Shown here one piece after another: positions 44,875 to 52,970 of a stretch of 64,000 nt of DNA. This DNA is from Ensifer adhaerens (GTDB lineage Bacteria; Pseudomonadota; Alphaproteobacteria; Rhizobiales; Rhizobiaceae). The DNA lies in the NCBI RefSeq assembly GCF_002940685.1, contig NZ_PNFP01000007.1:285372-349371 (forward strand), read 5' to 3'. The notes under the pieces were generated by a model. It saw only the letters and a list, made by a program, of their open reading frames with translations, was not told the DNA's origin and did no database searches. A program made the position numbers and the translations under genes. How positions within the stretch are numbered: the stretch's first letter is position 1; each line of letters begins with the position of its first letter.

Positions 44875-47493
44875 TTGCCAATCGCGGCGGGACGTTGGTG
44901 CGCCGTGGCTCGCTCGCGAGGCTTTCGCCCCATGGCTTTTTCCCGAATTATGTCCCGCGTAGGAACGGAAATAGAGCGAGCACTGCGCCGCCTTTGCCTC
45001 TTGGTCGCGACGGGATGTCGGGCCACCGTGGCTTGCGCGCGAAGCTGTCGCCTCATGCTCTCCCGAATGAGGTCTCGCGCGGGAGCGGAAATCGTGCAGG
45101 CATTGTACGGCCTTTACCTCTTAATCGCTGAGGGAGGCCGGTCCACCGTGGCTTTCTCGCGAACCTGTCTCCTTATGCTCTCCCGAATGAGGTCTCGCAC
45201 GGGAACGGAGATAGAGCGTGCATGGCGCCGCCTTTGCCTCTTGGCCGCGGCGGGCCGTCGGGCCACCGTGGCTTTCTCGCGAAGCTGTGTCCTCATGCTC
45301 TCCCGAATGGGGTCGCGCGCGGGAACGGAGATAGCGCGAGCATGGCGCCACCTTGGCCACTTGGTCGCGGCGGGCGGGCGGTCCACCGTGGCTTTCTCGC
45401 AAAGCTGTCTCCTCATGCTCACCCGAATGAGGTCTCGCACGGGAAAGGAGATAAAGCGAGCATGGCGCCACCTTGGCCTCTTGGCCGCGGCGGGCCGTCG
45501 GTCCACTGTGGCTTTCTCGCGAAGCTGTCTTCTCGTGCTCACCCGAATGAGGTCCCGTGCGGGAACGGAAATGGAGCAGGCATGGCGCCGCCTTTACGTC
45601 CTGATCGCAGTGGGACGTTCGTCCGCCGCAGCTCGTTCGCGCGGTGGCAGCCCCATGGCCTCCTCCCGAACTGGCTCCCGCGCAGGAACGGAAATCGAGC
45701 AGGCATTCATGCTTTGCCGGGCGTCGCTCGTCGTGGTCTTCGTGCTCAGTTTCTTCGTAAATCTCTTGGCCCTGACGGTTCCGCTCTATCTTCTGCATGT
45801 TTATGACCATGTCCTTGCGAGCCGCAGCATCGACACGCTTGTGATGTTGACCCTGATCGTGGTTGTGGCGCTGGCCGTCCATGCCACGCTCGAAGCCTTG
45901 CGGCGGGCCATGCTTGCCCGCATCGGTGTCTGGCTCGACGATCGCCTTCAACATTCTGTTCTGATTTCAGCGGTCCAGTCGGCCCTGCGCAGCGATGCTG
46001 CCGCGGCCGCGCAGGCCTGGCGTGATCTCAGCGGCCTTCGGTCCTTCTTCGGCAGTAGCGCCTGCACGGCACTGTTCGACCTCCCCTGGACGCCGATATT
46101 CATTCTCGCGATGATCCTCGTGCATCCGCTGCTCGGCGCGATAAGCCTTTTGGCGTCGGTAGTCCTGTTCGGGTTGGCCATGCTCAACGAGATCGTGACG
46201 CGCAAGCCGTTTGCTCGCGCCAGCGCCGCTTGGGCCGCAAGTCAGCACCGGTATGAATCGCTCCTGCGCAACGTCGAGGCCATCAGCGCGATGGGCATGC
46301 TGCCGGGTGTGGCTCGCCTGGTGAACGATGACCAGGTGGTCGCGAAGGAGGCTCAACTCTCCGCCGCCGCGCGAGCATCCGCAATCCAGGCGCTCGCGCG
46401 CTTTATCCGCCTTCTCGCTCAGGTGATCGTCATGGCCTGCGCGGCCTGGCTCGTGATCCTGCACGACATCAGCCCGGCGGCGATCTTCGCCGCCACCATC
46501 CTGCTCGGGCGCTCCCTCGGCCCGGTGGAGAGCGCAATCGGCACTTGGCGGGCAGTCAGCGGTGCGCGCCTGGGCTATGGTCGCCTCCGCAAGATCATGG
46601 CGTCGGCGCCTCAAGCTCGAAGAGCCATGAAACTGCCGCGCCCAAATGGCCAGCTCTCCGTCGAACAGGTGACGTTCATGCCACCCGGCGCCGACACGCC
46701 GACCCTCCGCCGGCTGTCCTTCGCCATCAACCCAGGGGAAGTCCTCGGCGTGATAGGGCCGTCGGGGGCCGGCAAGTCGACGCTCGGTCGTCTCATCGCC
46801 GGCACCATCGCCCCGACAGCCGGCCATGTGCGCCTCGACGCCGCCGACATCGGAATATGGCTTGGGTCCGGTGGCCACCGGCACTTCGGTTACCTTCCAC
46901 AGGACATCGAACTCTTCGGCGGCACGGTTCGGGACAACATCGCCCGCCTGCAGGAGGCTGAGCCGGATGATGTGATCGGCGCGGCCGCGATGGTCGGGCT
47001 GCATGAAATGATCATGCGGCTACCCATGGGATACGAGACCGACATCGGTGAGGGGGGCATGCGGCTCTCCGGCGGACAGCGGCAACGGCTGGGGTTGGCG
47101 CGGGCCTTGTTCGGCCATCCGCGTCTCATCGTCCTGGACGAGCCGAATGCCAGTCTCGACACCGAAGGTGAAACGGCCTTGCGGCAAGCGATCCAGGAGA
47201 TGCGCCAGCGGGGTGCGACGATCGTCATCATCGCACAGCGCCTCGGCATCCTGAACATGGCCGACAAGATACTTGTGCTCGACAACGGCGCAATGGATGC
47301 GTTCGGGAGTCGCAAGGACGTCGCCGGCAAGATCAAGGCCGGGCGCACCAGCCTTCCGGTCAAACCCCAGCAAATCGTCGTTGCTGACCGGGGTCAAAGC
47401 CGGCCGGACGGCCGTGGCGCCTCGAAACCGTCCCCGCTCTGGACGCGGGGAGGCTTCATAGCCGGGGAAGGACACGGGAGGACTGCGTCGTGA
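44875..47493 (+). CDS. Type I secretion ABC transporter (PrtD family) with Arg-rich tandem-repeat N-terminal extension
   Basis: The 872-residue protein is about 290 residues longer than PrtD/HasD-type exporters. The standard part (from about residue 281) has membrane spans (SLVVVFVLSFFVNLLALTVPLYLLHVYD region), Walker A GPSGAGKST (628-636, Lys634), signature LSGGQRQRLGL near 731, and Walker B LIVLDEPNAS with Asp755. Residues 1-280 consist of a partial unit and six 40-residue repeats rich in Arg (about nine Arg and two Glu per typical unit). The start is a TTG at 44875 with no clear ribosome site; ATG at 44932 or 44950 are alternatives. The HlyD-family partner gene overlaps its stop. Confidence 0.88.
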   Translation: MPIAAGRWCAVARSRGFRPMAFSRIMSRVGTEIERALRRLCLLVATGCRATVACARSCRLMLSRMRSRAGAEIVQALYGLYLLIAEGGRSTVAFSRTCLLMLSRMRSRTGTEIERAWRRLCLLAAAGRRATVAFSRSCVLMLSRMGSRAGTEIARAWRHLGHLVAAGGRSTVAFSQSCLLMLTRMRSRTGKEIKRAWRHLGLLAAAGRRSTVAFSRSCLLVLTRMRSRAGTEMEQAWRRLYVLIAVGRSSAAARSRGGSPMASSRTGSRAGTEIEQAFMLCRASLVVVFVLSFFVNLLALTVPLYLLHVYDHVLASRSIDTLVMLTLIVVVALAVHATLEALRRAMLARIGVWLDDRLQHSVLISAVQSALRSDAAAAAQAWRDLSGLRSFFGSSACTALFDLPWTPIFILAMILVHPLLGAISLLASVVLFGLAMLNEIVTRKPFARASAAWAASQHRYESLLRNVEAISAMGMLPGVARLVNDDQVVAKEAQLSAAARASAIQALARFIRLLAQVIVMACAAWLVILHDISPAAIFAATILLGRSLGPVESAIGTWRAVSGARLGYGRLRKIMASAPQARRAMKLPRPNGQLSVEQVTFMPPGADTPTLRRLSFAINPGEVLGVIGPSGAGKSTLGRLIAGTIAPTAGHVRLDAADIGIWLGSGGHRHFGYLPQDIELFGGTVRDNIARLQEAEPDDVIGAAAMVGLHEMIMRLPMGYETDIGEGGMRLSGGQRQRLGLARALFGHPRLIVLDEPNASLDTEGETALRQAIQEMRQRGATIVIIAQRLGILNMADKILVLDNGAMDAFGSRKDVAGKIKAGRTSLPVKPQQIVVADRGQSRPDGRGASKPSPLWTRGGFIAGEGHGRTAS
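44953..45675 (+). repeat. Six in-frame 120-base tandem repeats in the exporter gene
   Basis: Units begin at 44953, 45073, 45193, 45313, 45433 and 45553, each 120 bases (the last 123), with a partial seventh from 45676 and a partial unit before the first. Each encodes a 40-residue block starting SR-G-E (for example SRTGTEIERAWRRLCLLAAA). Only whole codons vary in length, and many differences are conservative in this frame, which supports translation. Array size is likely to vary between strains by slippage or recombination. Confidence 0.92.
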
Positions 47494-48845
47494 GAGGGGC
47501 CAGACGCATTGCCATGCCGGATCTTGCGACTATTCCAACGCCGTCGGGCACGCCGTTCCAATCCCTGCGGCTGCTCGCGGTCGGAGCGTTCGGGCTCGTT
47601 GGTGTGTTCGTGATCGGTTTCGGTACTTGGGCAAGCATCGCTCCGCTCGAAAGCGCCGCTATTGCCGCCGGCGCCATCGAGGCAGAATCGAGCCGTAAGA
47701 CCGTTCAGCATCTGGAGGGCGGAATTATCAGGCATATTCTTGTGCACGACGGTGACGAAGTTGCCGCGGGACAACCCCTTCTCCGGATGGACGATACCAG
47801 GGCCCGCGCGACCGTCCAGGTGCTTCAGGCGCAGCTTCGAGAGGCCCAAGCCATGGAGGCGCGCCTGCTGTCCGAGCGTATCAAGGGCGAGAGGATCGAG
47901 TTTCCGGGGGCACTCCTGAAGTCGGCCGCGCGGGGCGACGCTGCCTTGGCGGAGATTCTCGCGGGGCAGGTGAAGATCTTCGATACACGCCGTGAGCTTC
48001 AATCATTGCGAATCGAGGTCATTCAACAGCGCAAGGCGCAGACACAACAGGAAATCGCTGCGCTGCGTTTTCAGGTGGATGCAGCAACCAAACGGGCGGC
48101 TATCATCCGCAAGGAGCTGGCGACCGTTGTTCCGATGGTTGCCAAGGGGCTGCAGACGCGCGTTCGCCTCCTGCAGCTCGAGCGCGAGCAGGCGGAGATC
48201 GACGGACGGCTTGGTGACGCGCTTGCTCAAGTTTCGCGTGCCGAGCAAGCAATCGGCGAATCGCAGGCGATGATCCTCAAGCTCGAAAGCGACCAGCAAA
48301 CCGAGATCGCCCAAAGTCTGCGCGACACCCAGTCACGGGCTTTTGAGCTCCTGGAGCGCATGGAGGCGGCGAGCGACGTCCTCGCGCGCACGGTGGTGCG
48401 TGCGCCCCAGGCCGGTACGATCACAGATTTGAGAATCCACACGCTCGGAGGCGTGGTGACGGCCGGCGAACCCTTGATGGATCTCGTTCCACGCCAGGAT
48501 CGGCTGATCGTGCGGGCTCAAGTCAAGCCAGAAGACATCGACCTGGTTCGTCCCGGCCTTGAGGCCCGCGTGCGTCTTCTGGCGTACAAGCATCGCAGGG
48601 TTCCGCCGGTCGAAGGTGTCCTCACCTATGTCTCCGCCGACCGTCTGGTCGATAGGCAGACGGAACGAGCCTACTACATAGCCCGTGTCCGGATAGATGA
48701 CGCGTCCCTGCGCGCGCTACCGGACGTGGAGATCATGGCTGGTATGCCGGCTGAGGTGCTGATCAAGACCGGGCAGTTCACCGTTGCCCACTACGTCTTG
48801 CGCCCTCTTCTGGAGAGCTTCAACCGCGCATTCCGAGAGGACTGA
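47490..48845 (+). CDS. HlyD-family membrane fusion protein (PrtE-like)
   Basis: The 451-residue adaptor has one N-terminal span (LLAVGAFGLVGVFVIGFGTWASI) after a short cytoplasmic tail, a first lipoyl-like half (KTVQHLEGGIIRHILVHDGDEV), a long coiled coil (about residues 105-290; RREL... and QLEREQAEIDGRL type heptads), the second half (VVRAPQAGTITDLRIHTLGG) and a beta-barrel ending in AGMPAEVLIKTG, the diagnostic HlyD motif. It bridges the inner-membrane ABC exporter to a TolC channel, which is not encoded here. The GTG start overlaps the exporter stop by four bases. Confidence 0.93.
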   Translation: MRGARRIAMPDLATIPTPSGTPFQSLRLLAVGAFGLVGVFVIGFGTWASIAPLESAAIAAGAIEAESSRKTVQHLEGGIIRHILVHDGDEVAAGQPLLRMDDTRARATVQVLQAQLREAQAMEARLLSERIKGERIEFPGALLKSAARGDAALAEILAGQVKIFDTRRELQSLRIEVIQQRKAQTQQEIAALRFQVDAATKRAAIIRKELATVVPMVAKGLQTRVRLLQLEREQAEIDGRLGDALAQVSRAEQAIGESQAMILKLESDQQTEIAQSLRDTQSRAFELLERMEAASDVLARTVVRAPQAGTITDLRIHTLGGVVTAGEPLMDLVPRQDRLIVRAQVKPEDIDLVRPGLEARVRLLAYKHRRVPPVEGVLTYVSADRLVDRQTERAYYIARVRIDDASLRALPDVEIMAGMPAEVLIKTGQFTVAHYVLRPLLESFNRAFRED

Positions 48846-48877
48846 GCAACTCATAGGGGGCCTGCGGGAGACGTTTC

Positions 48878-49981
48878 ATGGGGGCGGATCTGCATCTGAA
48901 AACCGAGGGGCCGGATATTCTTGCAGATGGGGGTACGCGTCACCTGCTGCTACCCATCGAAGACAATGTGGAAGAAATGTTCGGAGAAGCGTTCGCGCCC
49001 ACCGGCGGCGCGGGCCCGGCGAGCGCGGCTGCTTTTCCAGGCACCCCTTCGGGGGCACCTGTCGATGCCGACCTGCAGCTTGTTCAGGATCCCTTTGCGG
49101 AAACGGAGATGATTGCGGTCAAGGGACCGGTGACACCGAGCGACACGGTCCGTGTTCCGGAAGTGCCCGTGGGTGAGGCGAACACGCTTCATTCGCTTAG
49201 CCTTCCGCTTGCCGCAACGTCCTTGGAGCCGAAATCCAACGGGGTTGCTCGTGGAGCAGAAAGCGACGGGCACCGCGAAGGCGTGTCGATGGCGCAACCC
49301 GGGAGGGGCGGCGAAGCGAGCCAAACGGAAAGCCACGCCGACCCACCGGATGCCGACAATGCCAATCCACCGGATGCCGAAAACGATGTCGATCACGGTC
49401 ATGAGGTCAGAGCGCTGCAGACCGCCATTGCGGAACAGGACGCGCGGATCATCGTCAACGGCTATCCGGGTGAGGTGGTTGCACGTCTGCATATCGAGCA
49501 GGACGTCATGCTGGATCAAGACGTGGACATAGCCCTGACCTCCATCGACGGCGGCGGGCATTTTGCCATTCTGGTCGATCAGGACATGTACATCGACCAG
49601 GAGGTCGACATTGATCTCGAAATCTTCGATGCGGATGGGGTGCTCTACATCGATCTCTTTTTGCGCGACACGATCGAGATCGAGCAGGATACCTCAATAG
49701 GCTTTCAACTCGGCGAAGGGCGGCCTGGCGGCACTGTCGAGGTGGATCAGGACATCGAGCTTGAACAAGATGTCGACATCGATATCGACATCGAGGACGA
49801 ACTGGAAGAGCGCTACGTCCTCAACGTCGAAATCGGGGTTGCCCAGGAAGTCGACGTCGTTCAACAAGCCAACGTAGACATCGTAATTTCAGATGACGAG
49901 ATCGACGTGGCTGTTGACGCTGTGCAGACTGCGGCCGTCGATCAGCAAACTATCGCGCTAGTGGATTTCGCCATAGCATAA
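48878..49981 (+). CDS. Acidic repeat protein 3, with Asp-rich beta-strand domain (candidate secreted substrate)
   Basis: The 367-residue protein has an N-terminal half of low complexity (Ala, Pro, Gly, Glu; residues 1-175) and a C-terminal half (about 205-330) of repeated strands, such as VDQDMYIDQEVDIDLEIFDA and DQDIELEQDVDIDIDIED. The last 40 residues become less acidic and hydrophobic (VDAVQTAAVDQQTIALVDFAIA), as expected of a C-terminal type I secretion signal. No N-terminal signal, RTX motif or Cys is present. It starts at 48878 behind GCGGGAG, 32 bases after the HlyD gene, so it is co-transcribed with the exporter. Confidence 0.82.
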   Translation: MGADLHLKTEGPDILADGGTRHLLLPIEDNVEEMFGEAFAPTGGAGPASAAAFPGTPSGAPVDADLQLVQDPFAETEMIAVKGPVTPSDTVRVPEVPVGEANTLHSLSLPLAATSLEPKSNGVARGAESDGHREGVSMAQPGRGGEASQTESHADPPDADNANPPDAENDVDHGHEVRALQTAIAEQDARIIVNGYPGEVVARLHIEQDVMLDQDVDIALTSIDGGGHFAILVDQDMYIDQEVDIDLEIFDADGVLYIDLFLRDTIEIEQDTSIGFQLGEGRPGGTVEVDQDIELEQDVDIDIDIEDELEERYVLNVEIGVAQEVDVVQQANVDIVISDDEIDVAVDAVQTAAVDQQTIALVDFAIA

Positions 49982-50165
49982 CAGTAGAACGCAGAGTAGG
50001 TCAGCCGCTGCGGGCAGCCCTTTCGGCGATTGATTTTGTTAGTTATAAGAATTTCCTAATATCATTGAATGCTAGGATAGCTTTGGCGGTTTTATTTGGT
50101 ATAGTGTATTTGGGACAGGGTTTGGCTGCGGGCGTGTTTGAGTAACGACTGGAGAGGGGGTAGAT

Positions 50166-50984
50166 ATGCCTCTTTCGACAGCAGATCAGCAGTATGGGTT
50201 CAATTGTGAGCGTTCTTCCATTGTTATCGTCGATCGCTTTTTACTATTGCGAAGTTGCCTTGCTCGCGTCCTTCGACACGAGTTTCAAGGTTTCGGCGTC
50301 CTGGACATAGCAACAACGCACGAGCTCGAGTACATACTTGGGCCGATCGGGCTCGTTGTTCTCAATATAGAGAGTGACGCCTCGACGGTAGAGCTTGTGC
50401 GGGAAAAGTTGGCTTCTCTTCGGCGATCGCTGGCCGACGTCCCCGTCGTCCTGATTACCCAATGGGATACGTCGACGATATCGGATTCAATGGTTTCCGA
50501 GGTCGCCCGATCTGGCGTGCGGGGCTACGTTGCGGCCAATGCGCCTATTGAACTTGTCCTGTCTTGCCTTAGGCTCGTCATGGGCGGCGGTGTCCACTTT
50601 CCGCAATCGACGACTGGAGGCGGAGAGGGCTATATGACTGCGTCCGTGTTGCCCGACAATAGCGGTGCACTGCAATTGCCGGCGGGTGACGAGACTGGTG
50701 AGTTGGTCTCCAGTACCGACAAATCACGTGTTGCATTTACGGAACGCGAGCGACAGGTGCTGGCAAGCTTGCAGCGCGGCCTGCCAAACAAAGTCATCGC
50801 CAAACAGCTGAGTCTGTCGGAGAACACGATAAAGGTCCACATCTCGAACATCATGCGCAAGCTAAATGCGACAAATCGCACCGAAGTCGCCCTCGCCGCG
50901 CAAGGCAACATGATGGATGATTTTCGCTCCGCACTCTCGGATACTCGCCCCGCCATGAGTCTTGTCCGCCCCCCGATGAACTGA
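50166..50984 (+). CDS. LuxR/NarL-family regulator with degenerate receiver
   Basis: The 272-residue protein has an N-terminal receiver-like domain and a C-terminal LuxR helix-turn-helix (about residues 195-250; TERERQVLASLQRGLPNKVIAKQLSLSENTIKVHISNIMRKL). In the receiver, the phospho-acceptor position is Asn67 (LVVLNIES) and the N-terminal acidic pair is reduced to one Asp (IVIVDRF). It therefore probably works without phosphorylation or through another signal. GGAGAGGGGG lies just upstream. It follows the acidic-protein/exporter operon across about 185 AT-rich bases and is the obvious candidate regulator of that locus. Confidence 0.87.
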   Translation: MPLSTADQQYGFNCERSSIVIVDRFLLLRSCLARVLRHEFQGFGVLDIATTHELEYILGPIGLVVLNIESDASTVELVREKLASLRRSLADVPVVLITQWDTSTISDSMVSEVARSGVRGYVAANAPIELVLSCLRLVMGGGVHFPQSTTGGGEGYMTASVLPDNSGALQLPAGDETGELVSSTDKSRVAFTERERQVLASLQRGLPNKVIAKQLSLSENTIKVHISNIMRKLNATNRTEVALAAQGNMMDDFRSALSDTRPAMSLVRPPMN

Positions 50985-51023
50985 GGCATTCTTGACCCCA
51001 AGGTTTATCTCGTTTGAGGTTCC

Positions 51024-51217
51024 CTCGCCATCGCCGGCGGGGGAGGGTATGCGGCTGGCACGCACGGCGTTGCCACCCACATCAACAAGGTCTTCTCCGA
51101 GCAAGCGCTCTGGGAAACCATCCCCCTGCATCCATGCCAACCGGCAAGGTCATCTACTACAGGCACCCGGACGGCGTGCCGCCGGGCCGCGACCGCGGTG
51201 CGTTCAACGCGCGCTGA
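51024..51217 (+). pseudogene. Decayed N-terminus of a CusB-like RND efflux adaptor
   Basis: One frame reads GGGGYAAGTHGVATHINKVF, like the end of an adaptor membrane anchor; a second frame from about 51134 reads GKVIYYRHPDGVPP, which matches the heavy-metal-binding motif (YYRHPMGLPD) at the start of CusB-type adaptors. The two halves lie in different frames and the remainder of the gene is absent, so this is a remnant. The match is by eye. Confidence 0.4.
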
Positions 51218-51800
51218 CCATTGAATCGAAACCGACGAGAAAAGCGTCCACCATGGCATGAAGGCGGTGCGGTTGAACTCCATCGCGTGCTTGGACGGAA
51301 AGGCCGTGGAGCAAGGTTGCGCAGCAATCGCCTATGGCAACTTCATCGACATGTGCCGGGATTTCCCCCGACTGTTTCCCCGCGATCAGGCGATCGATGA
51401 TCGATTGCGTTCGCGCCTTCCGATGCTCGGCCAGCCAGTCTCTGATCGCCCCGTTCTGCTGCGAACAATTCGTCGCCGCCGATACGACCATGCATCCCTT
51501 CAGTCCGTCGGTATAGAGCGCCACAGCCTCCCGGAACATGACTTCCAGGACTGAGCGGACGTCGCTGTTCTCGAGCATGGCTCGCTCGGCAAAGCCGCCC
51601 TCATTCGTCTCGTAGTGCTCGATAGCTTCCCGGAACAAGGCTTCCTTGGAGCCAAAAGCGGCATAAATCCGCGCGGAGGCGATGCCAAGGCTATCCACCA
51701 GATCGCTCATGGAAACACCTTCGAACCCACGCGCCCAAAACAGATCTCGGGCTCTCTTCAGCGCTACGTCCCTGTCAAACTCTCTGGGTCTGCCTGCCAC
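51204..51800 (-). CDS. TetR-family transcriptional regulator
   Basis: The 198-residue protein has a TetR DNA-binding domain (residues about 10-60; DVALKRARDLFWARGFEGVSM, then DLVDSLGIASARIYAAFGSKEALF) and a C-terminal ligand domain containing GCMVVSAATNCSQQNG, typical of the YezE/AcnR-like C-terminal group. It diverges from an isomerase/hydrolase operon. Two copies of a TTTGTCGATC-centred palindrome lie in the shared intergenic region and are fitting operators. Self-repression and repression of the operon are likely. Confidence 0.9.
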   Translation of the reverse strand: MAGRPREFDRDVALKRARDLFWARGFEGVSMSDLVDSLGIASARIYAAFGSKEALFREAIEHYETNEGGFAERAMLENSDVRSVLEVMFREAVALYTDGLKGCMVVSAATNCSQQNGAIRDWLAEHRKARTQSIIDRLIAGKQSGEIPAHVDEVAIGDCCATLLHGLSVQARDGVQPHRLHAMVDAFLVGFDSMVSAR

Positions 51801-51814
51801 GTCCCGCTCCTATG

Positions 51815-51830
51815 TTTGTCGATCAACAAA
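51815..51830. promoter_or_regulatory. Candidate TetR operator 1
   Basis: The 16-base near-palindrome TTTGTCGATCAACAAA, centred on GATC, lies 15 bases upstream of the TetR start. A second copy follows 53 bases away. Its symmetry and duplication between divergent genes support an operator. Confidence 0.65.
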
Positions 51831-51867
51831 TAATTCGCTTGACGCGGAGATGCAAGGCTGCCAATTC

Positions 51868-51883
51868 TTTGTCGATCAGCAAA
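51868..51883. promoter_or_regulatory. Candidate TetR operator 2
   Basis: TTTGTCGATCAGCAAA differs from copy 1 at one base and lies 13 bases before the isomerase-like GTG start, overlapping the ribosome-site region. Occupation would block transcription and possibly translation initiation of the operon. Confidence 0.65.
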
Positions 51884-51896
51884 GAAAGGCGATCCA

Positions 51897-52952
51897 GTGA
51901 AAACCATAAAAGGCCCAAGCCTCCATCTCGCTCAATTCAGCGATGCCAATCCGCCCTTCAACACGCTCAAATCGATTGCCGAATGGGCGAGCGATATGGG
52001 GTTCAAGGCCCTTCAAATACCCGCTTGGGACCAACGCCTGATCGACATCCGCAAGGCGGCAGAAAGTCAGACTTATTCCGACGAGATCAAAGGCACGCTT
52101 GCCGAACACGGCTTGCAGGTTAGCGAGTTGACGACGCATATCCTTGGACAGCTCGTCGCCGTCCACCCGGCCTACGATGCGATGTGTGACGCATTCGCCC
52201 CTGAAGAGCTTCGCGGAAACGCTGCCGCCAGGAGCGAATGGGCCCTGCAGCAAATCAAACTGGCCGCCAAGGCCTCAAGGCGGCTTGGACTGACCGAGAT
52301 GGGAACCTTTTCGGGCTCGTTCCTGTGGCCCTACTTCTTCCCGTTTCCACAGCGTCCCGAGGGACTGGTCGATGCCGCCTTCGACGAGCTGGCCAACCGC
52401 TGGAAGCCCATTCTCGACACCTGCGAAGGGGAGGGGATCAACCTATGTTATGAACTCCACCCGAGCGAAGACCTGCATGACGGCGCCAGTTTCGAGATGT
52501 TTCTTGATCGCATCGGTGGCCATGAACGGGCCAAAATCCTCTTCGATCCCAGCCACTTCGTCCTGCAGCAGCTCAAATACCTCGACTTCATCGACATCTA
52601 TCACGAGCGGATCGGCATGTTCCACGTCAAGGACGCCGAATTCAATCCGACCGGGCGCCAAGGCATCTATGGCGGCTACCAGTCCTGGGTGAACCGTGCG
52701 GCCCGATTCCGTTCGCTTGGCGATGGTCAGGTCGACTTCCGCTCGATCTTTTCGAAATTCGCCCAGTATGATTTCTCGGGCTGGGCGACGCTGGAATGGG
52801 AATGCTGCCTGAAGAACCAGGAAGACGGAGCGCGCGAAGGTGCCGCCTTCATTCGCGACCACGTCATCCGCGTCACGAACAAGATTTTCGACGATTTCGC
52901 CGGAACGCCGCTGAGCGCCGGCCAGATGAACAAGATCCTCGGCATCGCGTAA
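51897..52952 (+). CDS. Sugar phosphate isomerase/epimerase-like TIM-barrel protein
   Basis: The 351-residue protein is of the AP-endonuclease-2/xylose-isomerase TIM-barrel family. Metal and active-site regions appear as LGLTEMGTFSGSFLWP, INLCYELHPSEDLHDG (Glu), ILFDPSHFVLQQL (Asp, His), MFHVKDAEFN (His, Lys, Asp) and ATLEWECCLKN (final Glu). It begins with GTG at 51897. Members isomerise or epimerise sugars and inositol derivatives, with Mn2+ or Mg2+. It leads an operon with two alpha/beta hydrolases under TetR control. Real substrate unknown. Confidence 0.87.
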   Translation: MKTIKGPSLHLAQFSDANPPFNTLKSIAEWASDMGFKALQIPAWDQRLIDIRKAAESQTYSDEIKGTLAEHGLQVSELTTHILGQLVAVHPAYDAMCDAFAPEELRGNAAARSEWALQQIKLAAKASRRLGLTEMGTFSGSFLWPYFFPFPQRPEGLVDAAFDELANRWKPILDTCEGEGINLCYELHPSEDLHDGASFEMFLDRIGGHERAKILFDPSHFVLQQLKYLDFIDIYHERIGMFHVKDAEFNPTGRQGIYGGYQSWVNRAARFRSLGDGQVDFRSIFSKFAQYDFSGWATLEWECCLKNQEDGAREGAAFIRDHVIRVTNKIFDDFAGTPLSAGQMNKILGIA

Positions 52953-52970
52953 TCTTTTAAGGAAATTATT

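Noticed and set aside
44250..45056. Antisense open frame encoding long V/I/G/D-rich stretches over acidic gene 2
   Set aside because: It is the reverse complement of GAC/GAT-NNN repeats, which gives GTC/ATC codons automatically. No ribosome site or membrane-protein logic supports it.
44895..45131. Alternative plus-strand frames through the 120-base repeats
   Set aside because: All three frames stay open because the unit is a multiple of three and GC-rich; only the frame entering the ABC transporter is continuous with a known protein.
43251..49981. RTX toxin or adhesin locus
   Set aside because: No GGxGxDxxx nonapeptides occur in any of the three acidic proteins, so calling them RTX would be wrong despite the type I exporter.
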